Part shown: one piece after another, positions 8,979 to 17,108 of the stretch
Position numbering within the stretch: position 1 is the stretch's first letter
Layout: every line of letters starts with the position of its first letter
NCBI GenBank assembly: GCA_963810945.1
Contig: CAWEPI010000004.1
Coordinates: forward strand, 620,001 to 684,000
DNA: 64,000 nucleotides
DNA from: JAOUEA01 sp963810945
GTDB taxonomy: Bacteria > Actinomycetota > UBA4738 > HRBIN12
Direction of reading: 5' to 3'
Notes under the pieces: generated by a model
Databases searched by the model: none
The model's input: only the letters and a program-made list of their open reading frames with translations
What the model was told of the DNA's origin: nothing
Translations under genes and position numbers: made by a program

Positions 8979-9296
8979 GGGGTGGCGTCGTCCCTTCGTT
9001 GGTCGGTCGTTCAACGGCCTCCGGACGATACGACCACGGGGGTGCGGGCTCCAAACCCTGGTTGCGAACCGCGCGACGCCGGCCCGGCACGCCCGGAGGG
9101 TCGATCGGCGGATCAGGCGCTGGGAGGCGCCTCGCCCGTCATCAGTTCGAAACGGCTACAACGGGGCGACTGCACGCGACGCAACTCACCACCCCGCAGG
9201 GCTGCGGGCCGCGCGCGTGGACACAGGGATGGCTCCGCACCGTCTTCGGGCAACATCCGTGGCAGCGGGTCGTGTGACGGACCCGGGGCACGTTGC
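8979..9296. other. Intergenic region between fhs and the DUF6325-like gene
   Basis: No gene is seen here. On the minus strand TTGGAG (9054-9049) and TATCGT (9030-9025), spaced 18, could be the fhs promoter. A small hairpin, CCCGCA-GGGC-TGCGGG (9193-9208), lies downstream of the gene ending at 9297 and may end its transcript. The remainder shows no tRNA or clear repeat. Confidence 0.4.
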
Positions 9297-9737
9297 TCAC
9301 TCGCCGACCACCTCGAGCTCGTGCAGCTCCGCGTTCAGCGCCTCCACGACCTCCGGCGCGAGCAGCTCGTCCGTGACGAGCACGCCGCCGGAGCGGTGCA
9401 CGGCGTCGCGCAGACCGGTGGCCCAGGTGTGCTCGACGAGGGCGACCACCGCGGTGGTGTCCGGCGGCAGCGCGGCGCCCACCCGATCGAGCTCGTCGTC
9501 CCCGAGGAGACCCATCAGGTCGCCGGTCGCTCCCTCGAAGGGTCGCAGCTCCTCCTCGGTCATCTCACGCACCCGCCGCGCCTGCGCGGGCGTGGTTGCG
9601 GCTCGCGTCACGAGCGCGAGGTCGACCACGCGCACGGAGTGCGCGTGCTCCAACGCGCCCAGCTCCCGACCGATCGCGTCGGCGACGCGACCACCTTCGT
9701 AGCGCACCACGAGCAGTTCCAGCGGTCCGATCGTCAT
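9297..9737 (-). CDS. DUF6325/DUF1269-like protein
   Basis: A 146-residue protein resembling the small actinobacterial family that begins with a GPLELLVVRYEG-type strand and carries alternating alpha/beta segments. Its biochemical function is unknown; relatives are often found near membrane-stress genes. I chose ATG at 9737 because a strong AAGGAGG lies just upstream, rather than a longer in-frame start at 9764. No membrane segment or catalytic motif is evident. It is divergent from fdhD. Confidence 0.6.
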   Translation of the reverse strand: MTIGPLELLVVRYEGGRVADAIGRELGALEHAHSVRVVDLALVTRAATTPAQARRVREMTEEELRPFEGATGDLMGLLGDDELDRVGAALPPDTTAVVALVEHTWATGLRDAVHRSGGVLVTDELLAPEVVEALNAELHELEVVGE

Positions 9738-9871
9738 GGCCGCTCCTCCTTCCGTCCGGCGCACCCGGGCTCGTGCGCCCTCGAACGGTCTCTACCTGCA
9801 CGCTACGCCCCCGGGGGAGGGGGGCACTCGGACGATGGACCCTTCTCCGAGGAGCCCCTAGGCTGGGTGGC

Positions 9872-10709
9872 ATGGCCGTCGAGGAACCGCTCCGCCGCAA
9901 CCAGGCCTCCGTCCGCGTCGTGGCCATCAACGGGGGCGTGCGCTCGGAGCGTCCCGATGCGCTGGCGGCCGAGGAGCCGATGGAGATCCGCGTGGCCGGC
10001 CCGAGCCAAGAGGCGACGCGCGTCGCCGTCACGATGCGCACGCCCGGCGGTGACTTCGAGCTGGCGGTGGGGTTCCTGTTCACCGAGGGACTGATCGCCC
10101 CGGCGGACGTGCGCCGCGTGGCGTACTGCGACGACCTCGAGGGCGAGGACCAGCGGTACAACGTGATCACGGTCACGCTCGAGCGGCCGTTCGACGCGTC
10201 GGCCCTCGAACGGAACTTCTACGCCACGTCGTCGTGTGGCATCTGCGGGAAGGCGGCCCTCGAGGACGTCGAGGTGGCGTGCGCGCCCGGTGGGGCCGGG
10301 CCCGGAGATCTCCGCCGAGGTGCTCGTGGGGCTCCCCGACGCCCTGCGGGCGAAACAGCGCGTCTTCGCGCGCACCGGGGGACTGCACGCGGCCGGCCTC
10401 TTCACACCCGACGGGGACCTCGTGTCCCTGCGGGAGGACGTGGGGCGGCACAACGCCGTGGACAAGGTGATCGGGGAGCAGGTGCTGGCGGGACGCGTTC
10501 CGCTCGCCGGATACGTCCTGCAGGTGAGCGGACGCGTGAGCTTCGAGCTGGTGCAGAAGGCCGCCGTGGCCGGGATCCCCGTGCTCAGCGCGGTGAGCGC
10601 GCCGTCCTCACTCGCCGTCGACGCGGCCGAGCGGCTCGGCCTCACCGTCGTGGGGTTCGTCCGCGACGGGCGCTGCAACGTCTACAGCCACCCCGAGCGC
10701 GTCGTCTGA
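9872..10709 (+). CDS. fdhD: Formate dehydrogenase accessory sulfurtransferase FdhD, apparent 1-base frameshift
   Basis: FdhD passes sulfur from a cysteine desulfurase to the Mo-bisMGD cofactor of formate dehydrogenase and is required for its activity. The N-terminal half contains EEPMEIRV, GFLFTEGLI and the cysteine pair SSCGICGK (C122 and C125). The C-terminal half, in another frame, contains RTGGLHAAGLF, REDVGRHNAVDKVIG and SGRVSFELVQKA, all canonical. Removing one C from CCC at 10286-10288 joins them into a 278-residue protein of normal length. A TAGGCT -10 (9859-9864) lies 7 bases before ATG. The 3' end overlaps the opposing RDD gene by about 100 bases. Confidence 0.88.
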
Positions 10710-11219
10710 GTCACCCGGGACGAACACCTTCGAGCGCCAGTCGTAGATCACGGAGGTCCGCAGGACCAGGTCCTGCACCGAACGGTTCTCGCGACTGACG
10801 GCGGACCAGAACAACAGGATCGGGAAGAGCACGCAGGTCACCGCCCGCACGAGGGCGAGCCCGAACCCCAGGATCCGCCCCCCACGACCGACCACCCGCA
10901 GGCCGAGGAACCGCTTGCCCACCGAGCGTCCCGTCGTGCTCCACGTCACGGTCAGGTAGCACACGCAGAGCACGTATCCCAGCACGACCGCGGCCTCGAA
11001 CGAGAGCTCCGGCCACGAGAACCGTGCGGGGTGCCGCATGAACCTCACGATCGCCCAGGCCAGGTATGCGCCGCCCACGCTCGCAGCGACCACGGCGGCG
11101 TCGATCACCATCACGGCCGTCCTCGTCACGACGCCGGCGCGCAGCCCCTGTTCCTCCCGCGCGACGGGCGGGTACAGCGTGCGCACCCGCGCGGACGGCG
11201 GCCCGGCCATCTCAGCCAT
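10608..11219 (-). CDS. RDD-family membrane protein
   Basis: A 203-residue protein with a predicted RDD domain. Hydrophobic helices lie at about residues 30-60 (TRTAVMVIDAAVVAASVGG), 75-95 and 125-140, with the conserved TTGRSVGKRFLGLRVV loop between them. Function is unknown; the domain often occurs with transporters or in stress-related membrane proteins. Its start overlaps the end of the upstream repeat-protein gene by 8 bases, so the two are probably one operon. In many actinobacteria a similar repeat region and RDD domain sit together in one protein. The last 30 or so residues are antisense to fdhD. Confidence 0.8.
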   Translation of the reverse strand: MAEMAGPPSARVRTLYPPVAREEQGLRAGVVTRTAVMVIDAAVVAASVGGAYLAWAIVRFMRHPARFSWPELSFEAAVVLGYVLCVCYLTVTWSTTGRSVGKRFLGLRVVGRGGRILGFGLALVRAVTCVLFPILLFWSAVSRENRSVQDLVLRTSVIYDWRSKVFVPGDSDDALGVAVDVAAPVADEPHDGEAEPLGRVDGE

Positions 11220-12225
11220 CGTCGGACCTCGGGTGCACCGCCACCTCGCGACGTGCGCGGCGCCCGAGGATCCGATCCACCAACCGCGCCACGAACCGGT
11301 CGGCGTTGATGCTCAGGACCCGGATCTCCTGGACGGTCTCGCTCGCCATGCTCCCCGAGGATTCCCGGATGATCTCCGGGAGGTCGATGTCGTCGATGAC
11401 CTCCTGCGCCAGGCCGGCCACGTCGATCCGGCTGACGATCGCGTCGAGGTCGACGCGTGCGACCACGGCGTTGATGTCGATCCCGGATGCGACCGCGTTC
11501 AGATCCAGCCGTTCCGCGATCTCGTTCACGTCGATCCGCTGCACGATCGCGTCGAGGTCCACGCGCTTGATCACGTCGTCCACGTCGACGTGATCGAGGA
11601 TGGTCTCGATCGGCACCTGGTCGACGACCGCCTCGATGTCGATCTGCTCGAGGATGGTCCGTGTGAGTTCGGGCACCAGGCCGCGGACGAACGCCTCGGC
11701 GGCGCGCTGGGTGATGGCCTGTTCCGCCTGCCACTTGCCGTCGAGGAGGCGCATCACGCCGCCCGCCGTGTCCGTGGCGCCTCGCAGCAGCGGGGGGCTC
11801 GCGAGCCACGAGGCCACCGGGTCGACCACGTCCGCGGCGGCCTCGAAGGCCTTCCCCGCGAGCTCGGCCAACTGCAGCGCCATGCCGAGCGAGGCCCCCG
11901 TCAGCAGGGCGACGGGCTCGGGGCCACCCTCGCGCGTCGGTTCCACGCCGTCTTCGCGCGCCTTCGCGGTGCGGAGCTGCTCGCCCACCACGTTCGTCGC
12001 GGTCACGGCGAGACCGAGTCCCACCCGCAGGGCCTGGCTCAGCATGGCGGCCGTGTCCTCGTTCGGCCGTGGCCTCTCGGTGGACTCGGTGTCGAGCGGG
12101 GGAAGCTCCTGCTCGAGGGCCTCCTCGTAGCTCATGGACTCCTCGTCGGGGCCCTCATCGGCGCCGGCGCGCAGCGGCACCACGTTCTCCTTCGAGGGCT
12201 CGGAGCCGATCGGGATGCTCTCCAT
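11212..12225 (-). CDS. Protein with nine-residue VDLDAIVxR-type tandem repeats
   Basis: A 337-residue protein of unknown function. An acidic N-terminus (about 1-60) is followed by Ala-rich helices. Around residues 195-285 there is a run of nine-residue repeats with consensus [VIL]-D-[VIL]-[ND]-x-[VI]-[VIA]-x-R, for example VDLDAIVQR, IDVNEIAER, LDLNAVASG, IDINAVVAR and VDLDAIVSR. It then ends in LPEIIRESSGSMASETVQ and a basic tail (RILGRRARR). Such repeats precede RDD domains in actinobacterial proteins as far as I recall; here the RDD part is the separate downstream gene. The regular periodicity suggests a solenoid or amphipathic coil, possibly membrane-associated. Confidence 0.7.
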   Translation of the reverse strand: MESIPIGSEPSKENVVPLRAGADEGPDEESMSYEEALEQELPPLDTESTERPRPNEDTAAMLSQALRVGLGLAVTATNVVGEQLRTAKAREDGVEPTREGGPEPVALLTGASLGMALQLAELAGKAFEAAADVVDPVASWLASPPLLRGATDTAGGVMRLLDGKWQAEQAITQRAAEAFVRGLVPELTRTILEQIDIEAVVDQVPIETILDHVDVDDVIKRVDLDAIVQRIDVNEIAERLDLNAVASGIDINAVVARVDLDAIVSRIDVAGLAQEVIDDIDLPEIIRESSGSMASETVQEIRVLSINADRFVARLVDRILGRRARREVAVHPRSDDG

Positions 12226-12321
12226 ACGGCCCCATCATGGACCGTCGTCCGGCGGGTGACCAACCGGGACCTGGGGTCAGGCACGGCGCCCTCCGGTTCC
12301 CAGGCGGCCTGACGCCCGACG

Positions 12322-12352
12322 TAGGATAGGGGCGGCAATCGGTGGAAAGGAG
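12322..12352 (+). promoter_or_regulatory. Likely -10 and ribosome binding site of the formate dehydrogenase operon
   Basis: TAGGAT (12322-12327) fits the -10 pattern used elsewhere in the window. GGAAAGGAG (12344-12352) sits 7 bases before ATG 12360 and fixes that start over the in-frame GTG at 12342. Unlike many genes here this message would carry a short leader and a Shine-Dalgarno site. Confidence 0.5.
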
Positions 12353-12359
12353 CCGCTCG

Positions 12360-14285
12360 ATGCAGAACGGGCTCACGCGACTCACCGAGCCGATGGTCCG
12401 CGACGACGGCGAACTGCGCATCGCCACCTGGGATGAGGCCCTCGACAGGGCCGCCGAAGGGTTGCGCGCCGCCACGGAGCGGAACGGCGGCAACGGGGTC
12501 GGCCTGTTCAGCTGCAGCAAGGCCAGCAACGAGATGAACTTCTTGGCACAGAAGCTCGCTCGTCAGGTCCTGCTGAGCAACAACATCGACTCGTGTAACC
12601 GCACCTGACACGCTCCTTCCGTGGTCGGTCTGGCCACCGTGTTCGGAGCAGGTGGGGGTACGAGTTCATACGAGGAGGTCGAGCACACCGACCTCATGCT
12701 GCTGTGGGGTTCGAACGCGCGCGCCGCGCACCCCATCTTCTTCCACCACGTCTTGAAGGGGATCCACAACGGGATGTCGTTGATCGTGGTGGACCCGCGT
12801 CGCACGGAATCGGCGGAGTGGGGGGACCTCTGGCTCGGGATCGACGTGGGCACGGACATCGCGCTCTCGAACACGATCGCGCGGGAGATCATCGAGAACG
12901 ATCTCCAGCATCACACCTTCATCGAGCACGCCACCACGGGCTTCGACGCGTACCGGGACTCGGTGATGGACTGGACCCTCGAGCGCGGCGCGGCGGTCAC
13001 GGGCGTCCCCGCCGACGTGATCCGCGAGGTGGCGCACGCCTACGCCAAGGCGGACCGCGCGATGATCTGCTGGACCCTCGGCATCACGGAGCATCACAAC
13101 GCGGTGGACAACGTGGTGTCGCTGATCAACCTGGCCTTGCTCACCGGGCACGTGGGCGTCTACGGCAGCGGCGTGAACCCGCTCCGCGGCCAGAACAACG
13201 TGCAGGGTGGGGGCGACATGGGCGCGATCCCCAACAAGCTGCCCGGGTTCCAGGACATCGAGCAGGACGCCGACGCGCGCGCGCGGTTCGAGGCGGCCTG
13301 GGGCGTGCCCATCACCCCGACGTACGGCTGGACGCTCACGCAGATGTTCGAGGCGATGGAGCGCAAGGACCTCACCGCCGTCTACGTGATCGGCGAGAAC
13401 CCGGCCTCCTCGGAGGCCGACAAGCAGCATGCCGTCCAGCTCCTGAAGGGCCTGGACACGTTGATCGTCCAGGACATGTTCATGACGAAGACCGCCGAGC
13501 TCGCGGACGTGGTCTTCCCGGCGTCCAACTCGGCGTTCGAGTCCGAGGGCACCGTGACCAACTCCGAGCGCCGCGTGCAGCGCGTGCGCGCGGCGCTCAC
13601 GCCGCCGGGCAACGCCCGGGACGACATGTGGATCATCGCGCAGCTCGCCGCGCGACTCGGTGCGGACTGGGGCGAGGTGAGCGCCGAGGGTGCGTGGGAC
13701 GAGCTCCGTTCGCTGAGCCCGATGCACGCGGGGATGTCGTACGCGCGTCTCGAGGAGCTGGGCGGCATCCAGTGGCCGTGTCCCGACGAGTCCCATCCCG
13801 GGACCAAGTTCCTGCACGCGCGGCTGTGGGCGGACGACCCGGCGGAGCAGGGGATGAAGGCGCCGTTCTCCGTGGTGATCGACGATCCGCCGGTGGATGA
13901 GCTCAACGAGGAGTACCCGCTGCGGCTCACGACGGGCCGCCGACTGGACTCGTACAACACGGGCGTGCAGTCGGGTGCCTACACCTCGCCGCTGCGCCGG
14001 GGGGAGACGATCGACGTCTCGCCCGAGGACGCCGCGCGGATGGCCCTGGCCGAGGGCGAGATGGTGGCCGTCTCCTCGCGCCGGGGGAGCGTGCGGGCAC
14101 CGGTCCACGTCGATCCGGCGCTGCGACCCGGCCTCGTCTTCATGACCTTCCACTTCCCGGATCAGGTGGATACGAACGTGCTCACGATCGAGGCGACGGA
14201 CCCCCGATCGGGCACCGCCGAGTTCAAGGCCACGGCCGTGCGCATCGAGAAGCTGGGCGCCCCCGTGCCGGGGAGCGGCGCGTGA
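12360..14285 (+). CDS. fdhA: Formate dehydrogenase catalytic subunit, selenocysteine-containing (UGA read through)
   Basis: A 641-residue molybdopterin subunit that oxidises formate to CO2. The in-frame TGA at 12606-12608 (codon 83) sits in NIDSCNRT-U-HAPSV, exactly where formate dehydrogenases carry Sec followed by the catalytic His. The frame is unbroken on both sides, and a SECIS-like hairpin follows. R276 in LRGQNNVQGGGDMG matches the active-site Arg of E. coli FdhF. The C-terminal dinucleotide-binding domain is complete (LTTGRRLDSYNTG, FHFPDQVDTNVLT). The usual N-terminal Fe4S4 domain (CxxCxxxC) is absent; it is found at the C-terminus of the protein encoded at 16155. NuoEF-like and FeS subunits follow. 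Confidence 0.93.
12609..12649 (+). other. Bacterial SECIS element for Sec insertion in fdhA
   Basis: Immediately 3' of the UGA the mRNA can form an outer stem GCUCC (12612-12616) with GGAGC (12645-12649). An inner stem GUGGUC (12621-12626) with GGCCAC (12632-12637) is capped by GGUCU (12627-12631). The apical GGUCU matches the SelB-binding loop of the E. coli fdhF SECIS, and its distance from the UGA is in the known range. It is embedded in the coding sequence. Confidence 0.85.
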
Positions 14286-14310
14286 GGAGCCCGGCCCCCC
14301 AGGAGGTCCC

Positions 14311-16158
14311 GTGGACCTGCACCTGACCGCGGCGGCCGCCACCGACGAGGAGCGCGCCGCCGTCGACGACCTGCTGGGCGCGCCCGCGTCGGGCTGGCAC
14401 GGCGCCGGCCGCGACGAGGTCACCCACCGCGTGGCCCGCGGCGGCCGCGCCGCGCGCGACGAGCGTCACCTGCTCCTCCCCGCGCTGCATGCGCTCCAGG
14501 CTCGCGTGGGCTGGATCAGCGAGGGCGGCCTGAACTACGTCTGCGAACGCCTCACGATCCCGCCCGCGGAGGCGTACGGCGTGGCGACGTTCTACGCGAT
14601 GTTCAGCGTGGAGCCTCGGGCGGCGACCGTCGTGCACGTCTGCGACGACCTCGCGTGCCGCGTCGGCGGTGCCGAGGCGATCTGCGCGCACCTCGAGGGC
14701 ACGTACGGCCCGGCCGGGGCGGCCGCGGAGGGCGCGGGCGACGTCACCTGGATGCGGAGCCCGTGCCTGGGCCTGTGCGAGCGCGCGCCCGCGATCCTGT
14801 ACCAGCGGGCGGGCGAGGGTGCGGCGGACATGGTCTTCGCGCCCGCCTCCGCGGAGCAGGCCGCCGCGGTGGGCCGCGGTGCGCGGCTGGGCCTGCCGGA
14901 TCCGGCACCCGCGATCGACGGCCCCGATCCGCGCCTGCTGCGACGCGTCGGCGTCGTCGACCCGGACTCCTTCGACGACTACCACGCGCACGGCGGGTAT
15001 CAGGCGCTCCGGCGCGCGGTCGAGCTCGGCGCCGAGGCGACGATCGCCGAGATCACCGACGCGAAGCTGATGGGACGCGGGGGCGCGGCGTTCCCCACCG
15101 GCGTCAAGTGGAAGGCCGTCGCCGAGCAGCCCGTGCACCCCCACTACTTCATCTGCAACGCCGACGAGTCGGAACCCGGCACATTCAAGGACCGCATCGT
15201 GATGGAGCACGACCCCTACGCGGTGATCGAGGCCCTCACGATCGCGGGGTTCACCACGGGGTCGGCGCAGGGCTACGTGTACATCCGCGGTGAGTACCCG
15301 CTCGCGACGCGACGCCTGCAGCACGCGATCGAGGAGGCCCGCCGCCACGGCTACCTCGGCGACGACGTGATGGGCGAGGGCTTCGCGTTCGACATCGAGC
15401 TGCGGCGCGGGGCCGGCGCCTACATCTGCGGCGAGGAGACGGCCCTGTTCAACTCGCTCGAGGGCAAACGGGGCGAGCCGAGGAACAAGCCGCCGTTCCC
15501 CGTGCAGCGAGGCCTGTTCGGCAAGCCCACCGGCATCAACAACGTCGAGACCCTGATCAACGTGCTCGAGATCCTGCGGTCCGGGGCCGAGGCCTACGCA
15601 CGGATCGGCACCGAGGGCTCCACCGGCCCTCGCCTCTTCTGCCTCTCGGGCAACGTGGCGCGCCCGGGTCTGTACGAGGCCGACTTCGGCATCACGCTGC
15701 GCGAGCTGCTGCAGATGGCGGGCGGCGTCGTGGGCGATCTCCGTGCCGTGCTGCTCGGCGGAGCCGCGGGAGGCTTCGTCACGCCCGACGACCTCGACAT
15801 CCGCCTCTCGTTCGAGGACGCGCGCGCCGGGGGGTACACGCTCGGCTCCGGCGTCGTGATGGCGTTCAACGACGACGTGGACCTGGTCGACATCGTGCTG
15901 CGGATCGCGCGGTTCTTCCGCGACGAGTCCTGCGGTCAGTGCGTGCCGTGTCGCGTGGGGACCGTCCGGCAGGAGGAGGCGCTGCACCGACTGGTGAGCG
16001 AACGCACGATCGGCTCGGCGGCCGACGAGCTCGCGCTGCTCGCCGACATCGACCGGGTGATGACGGACGCCTCGATCTGCGGGCTCGGTCAGACGGCCGC
16101 GAGCGCCGTGCGATCCGCCGTCGCCCGTCTGCGGTTGTTCGAGGAGGCGCAGGCATGA
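14311..16158 (+). CDS. NuoE-NuoF fusion, NAD(H)-binding flavoprotein subunit of formate dehydrogenase
   Basis: A 615-residue diaphorase subunit that passes electrons from formate to NAD+. Residues about 50-170 are the NuoE thioredoxin-like [2Fe-2S] domain with C111, C116, C152 and C156. Residues about 205-605 are NuoF, with the NADH/FMN site GRGGAAFPTGVKW (near 255), ICNADESEPGTFKDR, ICGEETALFNSLEGKRG and the [4Fe-4S] motif ESCGQCVPCRVG plus a later Cys (SICGLGQ). The GTG start is 5 bases after AGGAGG. It overlaps the next gene by 4 bases. The fused E-F arrangement is known from NAD-linked formate dehydrogenases and hydrogenases. Confidence 0.92.
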   Translation: MDLHLTAAAATDEERAAVDDLLGAPASGWHGAGRDEVTHRVARGGRAARDERHLLLPALHALQARVGWISEGGLNYVCERLTIPPAEAYGVATFYAMFSVEPRAATVVHVCDDLACRVGGAEAICAHLEGTYGPAGAAAEGAGDVTWMRSPCLGLCERAPAILYQRAGEGAADMVFAPASAEQAAAVGRGARLGLPDPAPAIDGPDPRLLRRVGVVDPDSFDDYHAHGGYQALRRAVELGAEATIAEITDAKLMGRGGAAFPTGVKWKAVAEQPVHPHYFICNADESEPGTFKDRIVMEHDPYAVIEALTIAGFTTGSAQGYVYIRGEYPLATRRLQHAIEEARRHGYLGDDVMGEGFAFDIELRRGAGAYICGEETALFNSLEGKRGEPRNKPPFPVQRGLFGKPTGINNVETLINVLEILRSGAEAYARIGTEGSTGPRLFCLSGNVARPGLYEADFGITLRELLQMAGGVVGDLRAVLLGGAAGGFVTPDDLDIRLSFEDARAGGYTLGSGVVMAFNDDVDLVDIVLRIARFFRDESCGQCVPCRVGTVRQEEALHRLVSERTIGSAADELALLADIDRVMTDASICGLGQTAASAVRSAVARLRLFEEAQA

Positions 16159-17108
16159 GCGCCGTCCCCCTGGATCCGCCGCGGCGCCTGATCGACCTCG
16201 AGGTCGACGGCGCGGCGGTGCGCGTGCCCGAGGGCGCCACGATCCTCGATGCGTGCCGCGCGGAGGGCATCGATACCCCGACGGTCTGTTACGCCGACAA
16301 CCTCACGCCGGTCAACGCCTGCCGGGTGTGCGTGGTCGAGGTCGAGGGCTCCCGCACGCTCGTGCCCGCGTGCAGCCGCGCGGCCGAGGCGGGCATGAAG
16401 GTCACGACCGACACCGAGCGGGTCCGGCACTCGCGCAAGCTCGTGATGGAGTTACTGGCGAGCAGCGTGGAGATGGATCTGGCGAGCGCCGACGTGCATC
16501 GCTGGATGGATGCGTACGGGACGGACCCCGACCGGTTCGGCGCGATGATGGAGCCGCTCGAGGCGGGGGAGCGTGACGCGAAGGAGCCCGGCCACCATCA
16601 CGCGCCGGAGGACCCGACGGTGGCCGAGGGCGTGTACCAGCCCGTGAAGATCGACAACGAGCTGTACGTGCGCGACTACGCGCGGTGCGTGCTCTGTTAC
16701 AAGTGCGTCGAGGCTTGCGGCGTGGACGCGCAGAACACGTTCGCGATCGCCGTGGCCGGCCGCGGGTTCGATGCGCGCATCTCCACCGAGTTCGCGGTCC
16801 CGCTCGACGCGAGCGCCTGCGTGTACTGCGGCAACTGCATCGGGGTGTGCCCCACGGGCGCGCTGATGTTCTCGTCCGAGCACGAGATGCGCGAGGCGGG
16901 GACCTGGGACGAGTCCCGGCAGTCCGTGACCAACACGATCTGCCCGTACTGCGGCGTGGGCTGCGAGCTCGAGCTCCACGTCCAGGACAACACGGTCGTG
17001 AAGGTCACGAGCCCCACCGACCACTACGTCACGAGCGGGCACCTCTGCATCAAGGGCCGGTTCGGCTTCCAGTACGTCCAGCGTCGCAAGCGGCGCGAGG
17101 ATGACTAG
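16155..17108 (+). CDS. Iron-sulfur subunit of formate dehydrogenase carrying the displaced molybdopterin Fe4S4 domain
   Basis: A 317-residue electron-transfer subunit. A [2Fe-2S] ferredoxin domain (C45, C56, C59, C73) is followed by a linker without cysteines (74-177) and then two [4Fe-4S] clusters (C178-C181-C184-C188 and C222-C225-C228-C232). The C-terminus (261-310, with C263, C266, C270 and C298 in TICPYCGVGC and GHLCIKGRFGFQ) is the Fe4S4 domain that normally begins the catalytic subunit. The chain stops just where the fdhA product begins. The NuoG-type His-Cys cluster expected after the [2Fe-2S] domain is missing; the linker has a HHH run instead. It overlaps mobA by 8 bases. Confidence 0.88.
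   Translation: MSAVPLDPPRRLIDLEVDGAAVRVPEGATILDACRAEGIDTPTVCYADNLTPVNACRVCVVEVEGSRTLVPACSRAAEAGMKVTTDTERVRHSRKLVMELLASSVEMDLASADVHRWMDAYGTDPDRFGAMMEPLEAGERDAKEPGHHHAPEDPTVAEGVYQPVKIDNELYVRDYARCVLCYKCVEACGVDAQNTFAIAVAGRGFDARISTEFAVPLDASACVYCGNCIGVCPTGALMFSSEHEMREAGTWDESRQSVTNTICPYCGVGCELELHVQDNTVVKVTSPTDHYVTSGHLCIKGRFGFQYVQRRKRREDD

Noticed and set aside
7307..10709. Genuine loss of one-carbon metabolism through pseudogenised fhs and fdhD
   Set aside because: Four unrelated genes elsewhere show the same type of single-base break, and the rest of both genes is fully conserved.
12606..12608. Stop codon splitting the formate dehydrogenase gene into an 88-residue fragment and a 554-residue gene
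   Set aside because: The TGA is at the catalytic Sec position, the frame continues unbroken, and a SECIS hairpin follows; a nonsense mutation or frameshift is a poorer explanation.
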